64,000 nt of DNA from CANKJK01 sp040081715. Lineage in GTDB: Bacteria > Acidobacteriota > Vicinamibacteria > Vicinamibacterales > UBA2999. Below, piece by piece: positions 1 to 8,685 of this stretch. The stretch's first letter is position 1, and the number at the start of each line of letters is the position of its first letter. A program made the position numbers and the translations under genes. The notes under the pieces are model-generated. The model saw nothing but the letters and a program-made list of their open reading frames with translations. It was not told the DNA's origin and did not search any database. The stretch is taken from assembly GCA_040081715.1 (NCBI GenBank), contig JBEBFY010000008.1, positions 62,001 to 126,000 on the forward strand, given 5' to 3'.

Positions 1-596
1 GGATGGTTGCTCGTCGGCCCCTTGAGGCCGGTGTGACCGACCTGCAGGAGGAACTTGCCGTCCCGGGTGAACTTCAGCATCTGGCCGTCGCCGTTTCCCG
101 TGGCCGTGATCCAGACGCTGTGATCGCTGTCGTCGACGGCGACGCTGTGCATGCCGCTGGGGCTGCCGCCGCCGGTCGGGTCCTTGCTCTGCTCGCCCGG
201 TGTCGGCCAGTCGTACTTGCCGTCCTTGCTCGCCCCGCCCCATCCCTGGATGTAGTTGCCGGCGTAGTCGAACTCGATGATGTAGGGCCCCTTGACGCAG
301 CACTCGCCGCGGCCGCGCTCCACCTCGAGCTCATCCGGCCGCAACGTTTCGGCGCGGTGGGCGATCCAGACGTGCTCCTTCTTGTCGACCGCCACGCCGA
401 CCACCGTGCCCGTGTTCCACTTGTTGGGCAGCGGCATCTTCGGGAACGTCTCATCCCACTCGAAATACGGGACCATCTTCACGCCCGGCCGTGCGGGGGC
501 GTCTGCCGCACCCGCCCGGGCACCCAGCGTCTGATAGCCCGCCAGCCCGGCCACCGCGGCTACCGCAGCCACCAATCCTGCTCGCTTCAATGTCAT
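1..596 (-). CDS. Exported NHL-type beta-propeller protein, 3' end cut by window
   Basis: The gene reads from ATG at 596 leftwards off the window edge, so about 198 residues are visible and the C-terminus is missing. An AGGGAGA ribosome binding site (604-610) lies 7 bases before the ATG and decides the start. Residues 5-30 are an Ala/Val-rich hydrophobic segment that looks like a signal peptide, so export to the periplasm is likely. The rest has short repeats ending in V-W-I (VAVDKKEHVWIAH, VAVDDSDHSVWIT) and a K-F-T-x-D-G-K-F turn, the blade pattern of NHL/SMP-30-like six-bladed propellers. Such proteins may bind ligands or act as hydrolases or lyases; nothing visible selects one function. 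Its 5' side faces the end of the efflux operon, with no sign that they are functionally linked. Confidence 0.6.
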   Translation of the reverse strand, partial: MTLKRAGLVAAVAAVAGLAGYQTLGARAGAADAPARPGVKMVPYFEWDETFPKMPLPNKWNTGTVVGVAVDKKEHVWIAHRAETLRPDELEVERGRGECCVKGPYIIEFDYAGNYIQGWGGASKDGKYDWPTPGEQSKDPTGGGSPSGMHSVAVDDSDHSVWITATGNGDGQMLKFTRDGKFLLQVGHTGLKGPTSNH

Positions 597-857
597 AACC
601 ACGTCTCCCTTGTTCTCATCCGCCCCCAGTTACCGAGGGGCAGCGGCCAATCATACGCGGAGTCCGGTGCCTGGCGGCAGGTCCCGCATGCTGCAAGTTG
701 TCGCCTGGCGGCGGAGCCGCAGGCTGGTGCCCTACCGGCCGTCGGGCGCGGCGGTCGTGCCGAATTGCTCGCGCAGCTTCCGGTCCAGCTTCGGCATCAG
801 TTCTCGCAGGCGGCGTCCAGTTCCTCACTGATGTCGAAGAGGGCCTTGGTGTCCGCG
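597..857. other. Intergenic region between efflux operon and propeller gene, with possible decayed coding fragments
   Basis: No intact gene is visible. A -10-like TATGAT on the minus strand (650-655) could serve the propeller gene. On the minus strand directly behind the tolC-like stop, one frame reads ALFDISEELDAACEN and then hits TGA. That resembles the region before the haem motif of small cytochromes c, but no CxxCH follows. An overlapping frame continues as MPKLDRKLREQFGT and then stops. Together they look like a decayed gene end, but the stretches are too short to be certain. Confidence 0.3.
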
Positions 858-2558
858 CTACTTCGTGCTGAGGGTGATCTGGTGTTCGTCGAGGATGCGG
901 CCGGTGGCGCGGTTGAGCTGCGCAAGGCCCTTGCTCAGGTCCGCCTCGGCACGGGCGCGCTGGCTCCGCGTGTTGATGAGCGCCGACTGGCGCTGGAGCA
1001 CAAAGAACACGGTCGAGGTGCCCGCCTCGAACTTCCGCTGCTCGCTGGCGTACTGCTGGTCGGCCAGCCTCGTCGCGTCGGTGGCCGCCTCGAGCGTGGC
1101 GCGGGCCGACACCACCGCCTGCATCGCGTTCCGGACATCGGCGGCCACGGCGTTCTCCACCTGGCGGCGCTGCAGTTCGATGCGCCTGGCTTCCACGAGC
1201 GACGACGCCAGGTTGGCCTCGGCCGTCCGGTCGTGGAACGGCAGCGAGATCCGCACCCCGACCTCCACTGACGGGAAGTCCTGCCTGAACAGGTTGGTGA
1301 AGGACTGGCCGACGCCGCCGATGAGCTTCGCCGGCACGCCAGAGTCGCCGCCACCTGAGACCACGATCGGCGGAAGGCCCTGTGCGTTCGACAGCGTGTT
1401 GATCCGCTCGAACAGCGGGCCGAAGCTGGACGTGAGCGGGTTACCCGTCTGGCTCACGAAGGTCCGCCCCGCCAGACCCGCGCCGGTGTAGGTGCCCACC
1501 AGATCCACCTGGGGCCGGGTCTGATCCCGGAAGAAGTCCGTGTTCGTCCTGTTGGTCGCGGACGAAATCGAGAGCTGCTGCAGCTCGGGCCGGCTGCCGA
1601 GCGCGGCCTTGACCGCTATGTCCAGCGCCATTTCCGCGGCTGGTGCCTTCGGAGACGTGGTGGGCGCCAGCGCGGCGGACCAGATGCCCGCGGAGGGGTC
1701 TGGCGCCACCAGCACCTTCAACGCGTTCTCGACGCGCGTCAGCGTGGTCTGCGCCGCAAACACGTTCTGGCGGAGGTTCGCCCGCTGCGTCTCGGCTTCG
1801 ACCACGTCGATGGGCGCCGCAACGCCCTGATCCACCATGCGGCGGTTGGCATCGACGAGCCGATTGTTGAGGTCGAGCCCGGAGCTGAGGACGGACAGGT
1901 TCTCCCTGGCGAACACCAGATCCCAGTAGGCCTGCTCGACCTGCAGCGCCACGTCCATCACGCGCTGCCTGAACTGCGCCTCGGTCAGCTCCTGATTGCG
2001 CTTCGCGACTTCCACCTGGCGCCGGGCCGCGTCCACGCGGCGGCCCCGGAAAAGCGGCTGCGTAATGGACAACCCCAGAGACGACGGGAACTGCGGGTTC
2101 AGTTGTGTAAACGAGTTGTCGGTGGTCTGCCGTCGCGCGGTGAACGACGCCTGATAGCTGGTGCCGAAGATGGGTGACAGACCGCTCACGCGAGGCGTGA
2201 CGAGCAGATCGTTGTTCGTCAGCGCGCCGCTGGCGGTCCCCCCGATGATCGACGCTACCGGCGTCACCTGCCGTATCAGCGAGGACTGCAGACTGAACTG
2301 CGGATCGAAGGCGCCCAGGGCGCCGCCCACGCCGAACGTGGCCTGCTCGATCGTGGTCCGGGCCACGGCGATATCAGGGTTGTTCGCCAGCGCCTCGCTG
2401 AGGGCCTCGGCCAGCGACAGATCCCGCTGACCGATGACGCCCACGCGAATCGGCAGCGGCGCGGAAGGAGCCGAGGCTGGCGTCTGCGCGGACGCCGCGC
2501 CGGCCAGGCACACGAGGACACACGCCACAAGAGGCGTCAGGCGCACGTTATTCAGCAT
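858..2558 (-). CDS. TolC-family outer membrane efflux protein
   Basis: This 566-residue protein begins with a clear signal peptide (LVACVLVCLAGAASA, cleavage near residue 25). It contains the two-fold outer membrane efflux protein repeat: long heptad-rich helices such as QVEVAKRNQELTEAQFRQRV and RRIELQRRQVENAVAADV, and a beta segment SLGLSITQPLFRGRR typical of TolC strands. The role is the outer membrane duct of a tripartite pump. It is the third gene of a leftward operon after the adaptor and the RND permease, and its start overlaps the permease end by 11 bases, so translation is probably coupled. It is longer than E. coli TolC because of an insertion near residues 370-420 rich in Gly and Ser. 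The pump substrate cannot be read from the sequence. Confidence 0.93.
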   Translation of the reverse strand: MLNNVRLTPLVACVLVCLAGAASAQTPASAPSAPLPIRVGVIGQRDLSLAEALSEALANNPDIAVARTTIEQATFGVGGALGAFDPQFSLQSSLIRQVTPVASIIGGTASGALTNNDLLVTPRVSGLSPIFGTSYQASFTARRQTTDNSFTQLNPQFPSSLGLSITQPLFRGRRVDAARRQVEVAKRNQELTEAQFRQRVMDVALQVEQAYWDLVFARENLSVLSSGLDLNNRLVDANRRMVDQGVAAPIDVVEAETQRANLRQNVFAAQTTLTRVENALKVLVAPDPSAGIWSAALAPTTSPKAPAAEMALDIAVKAALGSRPELQQLSISSATNRTNTDFFRDQTRPQVDLVGTYTGAGLAGRTFVSQTGNPLTSSFGPLFERINTLSNAQGLPPIVVSGGGDSGVPAKLIGGVGQSFTNLFRQDFPSVEVGVRISLPFHDRTAEANLASSLVEARRIELQRRQVENAVAADVRNAMQAVVSARATLEAATDATRLADQQYASEQRKFEAGTSTVFFVLQRQSALINTRSQRARAEADLSKGLAQLNRATGRILDEHQITLSTK

Positions 2559-5500
2559 GTTCCGGTGTGATGGTCTGCCTGAAGGGATTCAGGCGCCGCA
2601 CGTGCTGACCGAAGCGCTCGAACGCCGGCCAGTGCTCGAAGTCGTCGAAGAGCGAGTAGAAGACGGGCACGGCGAGCAAGGTGAGGAGCAGGCACAGCGT
2701 CTGGCCGCCCACGACCAGCACGCCGATGGACTTGTTGGCCGCGGACCCGGGGGCATTCGACAGCACCAGCGGGATCATGCCGGCCACGAGCGCGATGGTC
2801 GTCATCAGGATGGGCCGCAGCCGATCCCTGTTGGCCTGCAGGATCGCATCGTAGCGGGACAGCCCCTCCGCCCGGAGGCCGTTGGTGTGATCGATCTGCA
2901 GAATCGCGTTCTTCTTGACGATGCCGAAGAGCAGCAGCAGGCCGAGGCCGGCGAACAGATTCACGGTCTGGCCGCCGATGAAGAGCGACAGGATGCCGAA
3001 GGGCACGGCCAGCGGCAGCGTCAGCAGAATGGTGATCGGGTGCACGAACGACTCGAACTGCGCCGCCAGCACGATATACATGAAGATGAACGACAGCGAG
3101 ATGGCGATGATGAAGCCCTGCCCCGTTTTGGCCAGCTCCTCGGACATGCCGGTCGGCTCGGCCACGTAGCCCGGCGCCATCCCCATCTGCGCGATCTCCT
3201 GCTCCATCTGCGCGAGCAACTCCGACTGCGACGCCCCCGCCGCCAGGTTGGCCGTGAAGGTCACCTGGCGTTCACGATTGATGCGTTCAATGGACGACGG
3301 TCCCGTGGTCGGCACAATCGTCACCACCTCCCCGAGGTCCACGGTGCCCCGCTTGGCCGAGGGCACGGTCATGCGCTGCACACCTTCGACGGTCGTGCGG
3401 AAGGTGTCCGCCGCCCGCAGGGTGACGTCGTACTGGTCTTCGCCGATGTCGAAGGTCGTGACGTTCTGGCCGCCGACGAGCACGTTCAGAGCCATGGCGA
3501 CGTCCTGCACCCGCACACCTAAATCAGCCGCCCGCTGGCGGTTGATTTCGACCCGCAGTTCGGGCTTGCCATAGACCAGCGACGTCTCGACGTCCACGGC
3601 CAGCGGGTTCTTGCTGACCCGCGCGTAGAGCTCGTCCGCGTACTTGCCGAGCACGGCCAGATCCGGTCCGCGCATCGAGTACATCATGCCGGCGCCGCCA
3701 CCGGGCCCGCCGAGCGACATCACCGAGGTTCGGAGGTTGCCGGGATAGGTATCCAGCATCTGCCGGAAGCGGGCCATCATGTCGTTGTGGTCCGCGGTGC
3801 GTGTCTCCGGGGGCGTGAGCGCCACGGTGATCGACCCGATGTTGCCACTGGAGCTGCCGAGGTTGATCATCGGCCCCTGGCTGCCACCCCCGCCCGCCCC
3901 CACCGAGACCAAGGTGTCCTTGACCTCAGGGAGCTTGCGCAGGTCCGCTGAGATCCGCGCGAGGATGGTCGTCATAGCCGCCAGGCCCGTGCCCTCGGGC
4001 GCCCGGACGCTAATCGACAGCTTCGAGCGGTCCTCGTCAGGCGCGAAGTTCTTCCCGATGGCGCCAAACAGCGGCACGATGCTCGCGGTCACCAGCACGC
4101 ACAGGGTGACGATCGCCCACCGGTGCGCCATGGACCACCGCAGCATGGCCATATAGCCCCGCTCAATCGGCTTGAAGATCACCGAGTCCTTCGAGGTGTG
4201 ATGCGCCTCGACGTCTTCCTTCCTCGGCGGCTTCACGAACCGCGACGTCAGCATCGGCGTCAGCGTGAACGACACCAGGAGCGACACGCCGACGGCGAAC
4301 GCCGCCGTGAGGCCGAAGGACGCCAGCACGCGGCCCACCACGCCACCCATGAAGGCCACGGGTATAAAGACGGCCATCAGCGACAGTGTGGTCGCCATGA
4401 CGGCGAGGCCGATCTCCTTCGTGCCCTTGATCGCCGCTTCGTACGGGTCCATGCCCTTCTCTTCGATGTAGCGGAAGATGTTTTCCAGCACGATGATGGC
4501 GTCGTCGATGACGACGCCCACCATCAGCGTCAGCGCGAGCATCGTCACCTGGTTGAGCGTGTAGCCCATCACCGACATCAGCGTGAAGGTCGAGATGATC
4601 GAGATGGGGATCGCAACGGCGGCGATGAGCGTGGTGCGGATGTTGGCGAGGAAGATGAAGATCACGACCGACGCCAGGATGCTGCCGAGGATCAGGTGCC
4701 CCTGGACGGCGTCGAGCGACGCTTCGGTGAACAACGACTGGTCGTCGACCACATCGATCGTCATGTCTTTCGGCACCGTCGCGGTGATGCCGGCCAGACG
4801 CGCCTTGATCGCCCGTGCCACGGTGACGGTGTTCTGCCCGGACTGCTTGCTGACGGTCAGCGTGACGGCTGGACGGCCGTTCAGGAAGGCCGCGGAACGC
4901 ATTTCGACCTGGCTGTCCACGGCGTCGCCGATGTCACCGAGACGCACGACGTAGTCGCCCCGGTTGCCGATGGCGATGCGGTTGAACTCGCTCGGGTCGG
5001 TGATCTTGCCCATCGTGCGCAGGGTGACTTCCCGGGCGCCCTGCTCCACGCGGCCCCCGGGGAGCGTCAGGTTCTGGGCGCGCAGCGCCGCGGTGACTTC
5101 AGGCACGGTGATGCCGTAGGCGCGCATCTTGTCCGGGTCGAGCCGCACCTGGATGGCGCGCTCGCTGCCGCCAACCATGCTGATCTGTCCGACGCCGCTG
5201 ACGCTTTCGAGCCGCTCCTTGACTTCCTTCTCCGCGAAGCGCGTCACCTCGCGGAGCGGCCGCGACCCGGCGACCGCGATCTGCATCACGGGCTGCGCGC
5301 CCGGGTCCGCCTTCAGAATAATCGGCGCCCTGGCCGTCTCCGGAAGCTGGCCGGCCAGCAGGTTGACCTTGTCGCGCACTTCCTGCGCGGCCACGTCGCC
5401 GTCCTTCTCGAGGACGAAGGTGACGATCACGGTCGACTGGCCTTCGCTGGACGTAGACCGCAGCTCGCTGATGCCGCTGATGGTGTTGACGGCGCCTTCG

Positions 5501-5703
5501 ACCTTCTTGGTGATCTCGCTTTCGATCTGTTCCGCCGAGGCACCGGGGTTGGTCACGGTGACGGCCACGGTCGGGATGTCGATATTCGGGAAGAAGTCGA
5601 CGCCGAGGCCGAAGAAGGAATAGACGCCCATCACCGTCAACGACACGATGAGCATCGTGGCGAAGACGGGCCGCTTGACGCAGAGTTCAGCGAGCTTGTG
5701 CAT
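2548..5703 (-). CDS. RND-family efflux permease (HAE1 type)
   Basis: At 1051 residues this is full length for an AcrB/MdtB-type resistance-nodulation-division pump. The N-terminus MHKLAELCVKRPVFATMLIV is the usual start of TM1 and is followed by the porter-domain motif DFFPNIDIPTVAVTVTNPGA. TM4 carries the adjacent proton-relay aspartates in VGVVIDDAIIVLENIF (about residues 400-415), and later membrane segments such as ILLTLPLAVPFGILSLFIGG complete twelve helices. It uses proton influx to drive substrates from the periplasm or inner membrane into the TolC-like duct. It sits between adaptor and TolC genes and overlaps both. The intact DD pair and the porter domains argue for the drug/lipophile (HAE1) group rather than the heavy-metal CzcA group. 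Confidence 0.95.
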   Translation of the reverse strand: MHKLAELCVKRPVFATMLIVSLTVMGVYSFFGLGVDFFPNIDIPTVAVTVTNPGASAEQIESEITKKVEGAVNTISGISELRSTSSEGQSTVIVTFVLEKDGDVAAQEVRDKVNLLAGQLPETARAPIILKADPGAQPVMQIAVAGSRPLREVTRFAEKEVKERLESVSGVGQISMVGGSERAIQVRLDPDKMRAYGITVPEVTAALRAQNLTLPGGRVEQGAREVTLRTMGKITDPSEFNRIAIGNRGDYVVRLGDIGDAVDSQVEMRSAAFLNGRPAVTLTVSKQSGQNTVTVARAIKARLAGITATVPKDMTIDVVDDQSLFTEASLDAVQGHLILGSILASVVIFIFLANIRTTLIAAVAIPISIISTFTLMSVMGYTLNQVTMLALTLMVGVVIDDAIIVLENIFRYIEEKGMDPYEAAIKGTKEIGLAVMATTLSLMAVFIPVAFMGGVVGRVLASFGLTAAFAVGVSLLVSFTLTPMLTSRFVKPPRKEDVEAHHTSKDSVIFKPIERGYMAMLRWSMAHRWAIVTLCVLVTASIVPLFGAIGKNFAPDEDRSKLSISVRAPEGTGLAAMTTILARISADLRKLPEVKDTLVSVGAGGGGSQGPMINLGSSSGNIGSITVALTPPETRTADHNDMMARFRQMLDTYPGNLRTSVMSLGGPGGGAGMMYSMRGPDLAVLGKYADELYARVSKNPLAVDVETSLVYGKPELRVEINRQRAADLGVRVQDVAMALNVLVGGQNVTTFDIGEDQYDVTLRAADTFRTTVEGVQRMTVPSAKRGTVDLGEVVTIVPTTGPSSIERINRERQVTFTANLAAGASQSELLAQMEQEIAQMGMAPGYVAEPTGMSEELAKTGQGFIIAISLSFIFMYIVLAAQFESFVHPITILLTLPLAVPFGILSLFIGGQTVNLFAGLGLLLLFGIVKKNAILQIDHTNGLRAEGLSRYDAILQANRDRLRPILMTTIALVAGMIPLVLSNAPGSAANKSIGVLVVGGQTLCLLLTLLAVPVFYSLFDDFEHWPAFERFGQHVRRLNPFRQTITPEHAE

Positions 5704-6811
5704 GACTCGTTACCTTCACGGGCGCGCCGTCAAAGAGCTTGTCGAGCGCGGTCGTGGCCACTGCGGCGCCGGCGGCAACCCCCGAGATCACCCGGCGCAT
5801 GCCGTTCAACTCGTCGGCCACCTGCACAACCTGCACATGCGCCTGGCCGCCCTCGATGATGTAGATGACCGACGCATCACCATTGGCGAGGCGCGCAACG
5901 GCCGCCGTGGGGACGAACACCGCGGACTCGGTGGCCGGGAGCCGCACCTCGGCGCTGCCGAACATGCCGGGCGTGAGCTTGCTGTCGGCGTTCGGAAAGT
6001 GTGCCTCCACCGTCATCGCGCGGGAGTTCGGGTCGATAGCCACGTTCAACGCACCGACCGTGCCTTTGAACACCGCACCCTCGTGGGCCGGCACGGCCAC
6101 TTCCACGGACATCCCCCTGCGCAGCCGCGCGGCGTCGGACTCGGGCACCTGCAGGTTCAACTTGATGGGCTGGATGCGCACGAGCGTCAGGAGCTTCACC
6201 GAGGTCGTCACATACTCGCCGACCGACGACGGCCGGGCGCTCACGTGGCCCGAGAACGGCGCGCGGATGACGGTGTCGTCCACGGCCTTTTCGGCGGCGG
6301 CCATCTGGGCCTTGACCTGGGCCACGGCGGCGTCCGCGATGGCCACCTGCGACGTCAACCGATCGAAGCTGCTGCGGGAGATGTCGCCGCTCTTCGCCAG
6401 GTCGGCGTTCCGCTGAAGCTCCTGCCTGGCCCGGGCCGCCTCCGCCTCGGCCTGCTGCAACGACGCCTGAACCTGGTTGAGCCGGATGCGCGCGTCGCGG
6501 TCGTCGAGCTTGACGATCACAGCGCCAGCCTTCACGACATCACCGACCTGGGCCATCGTCTGCACGATCGTGCCGGCCACCTGCGGCGTCACGTCGGAGG
6601 ACTCGTCGGGGATGAACGTGCCCGTCGCCCGGACCACCAGCGACACCTGGCGCTGCTCGGCCTCGGCGGTCTGCACATCGACGGGGGTGCCGGCGGACGC
6701 GGGCGCGGCGGCCGGTGCCGCCTTGGACTCAGGGGTGGACGCGGGCGTGCCGCAACCGGACAGCAGGACAAGGGCCGAGCTCACACACACGAAAAGCTGC
6801 TTCAGTCTCAT
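5687..6811 (-). CDS. RND efflux periplasmic adaptor (membrane fusion lipoprotein)
   Basis: I start this gene at ATG 6811. The open frame extends to GTG 6901, but the product from 6811 begins MRLKQLFVCVSSALVLLSGC, a lipoprotein signal peptide with LSGC lipobox. About 374 residues follow the usual adaptor order: barrel-sandwich half (GTIVQTMAQVGDVVKAGAVI), coiled-coil hairpin rich in Ala, Glu and Gln (about 85-150), second lipoyl half (VIRAPFSGHVSARPSSVGEY), beta-barrel and membrane-proximal domain. It would anchor to the inner membrane and bridge the RND pump to the TolC duct. It is the first gene of the operon and overlaps the permease by 17 bases. A -10-like TAAAAT (6920-6925, minus strand) lies about 110 bases upstream. 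Confidence 0.92.
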   Translation of the reverse strand: MRLKQLFVCVSSALVLLSGCGTPASTPESKAAPAAAPASAGTPVDVQTAEAEQRQVSLVVRATGTFIPDESSDVTPQVAGTIVQTMAQVGDVVKAGAVIVKLDDRDARIRLNQVQASLQQAEAEAARARQELQRNADLAKSGDISRSSFDRLTSQVAIADAAVAQVKAQMAAAEKAVDDTVIRAPFSGHVSARPSSVGEYVTTSVKLLTLVRIQPIKLNLQVPESDAARLRRGMSVEVAVPAHEGAVFKGTVGALNVAIDPNSRAMTVEAHFPNADSKLTPGMFGSAEVRLPATESAVFVPTAAVARLANGDASVIYIIEGGQAHVQVVQVADELNGMRRVISGVAAGAAVATTALDKLFDGAPVKVTSHAQAR

Positions 6812-6996
6812 TCGAACCTGGGAACGAGGGACACTCGGGGTGCCGGCGGGACGTCCGCTGGCGCAGTTAGATTGACGACGGGGGCGGGGCCGAAGTTTCA
6901 CAAGGCCCGCGTCTGCATGATTTTAGCGCGTCCCGGGGGCCCGCCCGAATGCGCCTGACAGTGTCGGGCGGCGATTCCTGTTTGGGGGCCGGAATT

Positions 6997-8154
6997 TCAG
7001 CCCAGAAGGGCGTCCCGGGCCGCCACAACCAGGTCCTGAGCCTCGGCGGCGCTTCCGGCCAGCGCCGTCAGGTGACCCATCTTCCGGCCGGGGCGCGGGA
7101 GCGTCTTGCCATACAGGTGGAGCTTCACGTCGCGGAACCGCAGCGCCGCGGCCCAGTTGGGCTCCCCGTCCTGCCAGAGATCCCCGAGCAGGTTGGCCAT
7201 CGCGGCCGGGCGCACCAGTGCGGGGTTGCCCAGGGGCAGCCCGCACACCGCCCGCACCTGCTGCTCGAACTGGCTCGTGACCGCAGCGTCGAAGGTCAGG
7301 TGGCCGGAGTTGTGGGGGCGGGGTGCCAGCTCGTTCACCACAAGCTCCCCGTCCGTGGTCACGAAGAACTCCACGCAGAGCACGCCGACGTACTGGAGCG
7401 CGTCCAGGATGCCACGTACGATCTCGGCGGCCCGGGCGGCGATCGGCGCAGGCACGGCGGCCGGCGCCGTGGTTACGTCGAGGATGTGGTTGCTGTGCCG
7501 GTTCTCGAAGGGCACGTACTCCGCCGTGTACCCATCCAGGCCCCGTGCGGCGATGACCGATATCTCGGCCTGGAGGCTGACGAACTTCTCGACGACGACC
7601 ACCTGCCCGCCCACTGCTTCCCAGACAGGCGGAATCTCCGAGGCGGCGCGGATTTTGTGCTGCCCCTTGCCGTCGTAGCCGAACGCCGCGGTCTTGATGA
7701 CGGCCGGCGTGCCGACCTTCGCCACGGCGGCCTCGAGCTCGGCCAGTGTCGCCGCGGACGCAAACGGCACGGTGGGAAAACCGTGTGCCTGCAGGAACTG
7801 CTTCTCGCGGATCCGGTGCTGGGTGATGAACAACGCCCCGGCTCCCGGCCGGACGGGGACGCACTGCTCCACGGCACGGATCGCCTCGACGGGCACGTTC
7901 TCGAACTCCAGGGTGACAACCTGCACCGCCTGGGCAAACCGGCCCAGCGCCTCGAGGTCGTCGTAGCCGGCTGTGACTTCCACGTCGGCCACCTGGCCGG
8001 TCGGCGTGTCGTCGTCGGGCGACAGCGTGTGCACCCGATAGCCCATGCGCCTGGCGGCAATGGCGAACATGCGGCCAAGCTGGCCGCTGCCCAGGACCCC
8101 GATCGTGGCACCGGGCGGGATAATCCTGTCCGCCACGGCGGCCCCGCCGGTCAC
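6997..8154 (-). CDS. purK: N5-carboxyaminoimidazole ribonucleotide synthase PurK
   Basis: This 385-residue ATP-grasp enzyme converts 5-aminoimidazole ribonucleotide, ATP and bicarbonate to N5-CAIR in cytoplasmic purine synthesis. The N-terminal nucleotide fold shows GVLGSGQLGRMFAIAARRMG, the central ATP-grasp part has KTAAFGYDGKGQ and VVVVEKFV, and the substrate part ends with VNELAPRPHNSGH, a PurK hallmark. Length is normal for the family. Its GTG/ATG region overlaps the end of purE by 4 bases, so PurE and PurK, which act in succession, are translationally coupled. The first dozen residues before IIPPGATIGVLG are unusually long, and a start slightly further in is possible. Confidence 0.95.
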   Translation of the reverse strand: MTGGAAVADRIIPPGATIGVLGSGQLGRMFAIAARRMGYRVHTLSPDDDTPTGQVADVEVTAGYDDLEALGRFAQAVQVVTLEFENVPVEAIRAVEQCVPVRPGAGALFITQHRIREKQFLQAHGFPTVPFASAATLAELEAAVAKVGTPAVIKTAAFGYDGKGQHKIRAASEIPPVWEAVGGQVVVVEKFVSLQAEISVIAARGLDGYTAEYVPFENRHSNHILDVTTAPAAVPAPIAARAAEIVRGILDALQYVGVLCVEFFVTTDGELVVNELAPRPHNSGHLTFDAAVTSQFEQQVRAVCGLPLGNPALVRPAAMANLLGDLWQDGEPNWAAALRFRDVKLHLYGKTLPRPGRKMGHLTALAGSAAEAQDLVVAARDALLG

Positions 8155-8651
8155 GGGAGCGAGTCCTGCCGGATCTTCTCGGTCTGCTCGGCGCGGAAGG
8201 CGCGGATCTGCTCGCGCAGCTCGGGACGGCTGTTGGCGAGGATCGAGACCGCCAGCAACCCGGCGTTAGTCGCCCCGGCCTTGCCGATAGCCAGCGTGGC
8301 CACGGGCACGCCCGCGGGCATCTGGACAATCGAGAGCAGCGAATCGAGCCCGTTGAGCGCCGCGCTCTGCACAGGCACGCCGAGCACGGGCAGGGTGGTG
8401 TGGGCTGCCACCATGCCTGGCAGGTGCGCCGCGCCGCCGGCGCCCGCGATGATGACTTCAAGCCCGCGCGTCTCGGCCGTCATCGCGAACTCCGCCATCC
8501 ACACGGGCGTCCGATGCGCGGAAACGATGTGCCGCTCGCACGGGACACCGAAGCGCTCGAGGGCGTCCACGGCGTGGCGCATGGTGTCCCAGTCGGACGA
8601 TGACCCCATGATGACGGCGACCAGCGGCGCGGGCGAGGACGGGTGCGTCAT
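8151..8651 (-). CDS. purE: N5-CAIR mutase PurE
   Basis: From ATG 8651 the product is about 166 residues, normal for class I PurE. The frame stays open to 8714, but those extra residues are not conserved in character. The motifs VAVIMGSSSDWDTM, ERHIVSAHRTP and AGAGGAAHLPGMVAAHT are the PurE phosphate- and substrate-binding loops; His in SAHRTP and AHLPG are the active-site residues. It moves the carboxylate of N5-CAIR to C4 of the ring. A minus-strand TACAAT at 8662-8667 ends 10 bases before the ATG, and there is no Shine-Dalgarno sequence, suggesting a very short or absent leader. The gene is divergent from the M16 peptidase with only 34 bases between start codons. Confidence 0.95.
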   Translation of the reverse strand: MTHPSSPAPLVAVIMGSSSDWDTMRHAVDALERFGVPCERHIVSAHRTPVWMAEFAMTAETRGLEVIIAGAGGAAHLPGMVAAHTTLPVLGVPVQSAALNGLDSLLSIVQMPAGVPVATLAIGKAGATNAGLLAVSILANSRPELREQIRAFRAEQTEKIRQDSLP

Positions 8652-8661
8652 GGAAGGAAGG

Positions 8662-8679
8662 ATTGTACCCGTGTAGAGT
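8662..8679. promoter_or_regulatory. Overlapping divergent -10 elements of purEK and the M16 operon
   Basis: The 34 bases between purE ATG (8651) and the peptidase ATG (8686) hold TACAAT on the minus strand (8662-8667) and TAGAGT on the plus strand (8674-8679). The plus-strand hexamer ends exactly 6 bases before ATG 8686, the spacing expected for a leaderless transcript. No recognisable -35 TTGACA is present for either. The two promoters must physically exclude each other if both are used. Confidence 0.5.
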
Positions 8680-8685
8680 GACGCC

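Noticed and set aside
3..1271. Long plus-strand open frame opposite the propeller and tolC genes
   Set aside because: It runs antisense to two well-supported genes and has the Arg/Ala/Gly-rich composition of GC-driven shadow frames.
4123..5859. 578-residue plus-strand open frame across the RND gene
   Set aside because: His/Arg/Asp-rich antisense product with no domain; the RND gene on the other strand is unambiguous.
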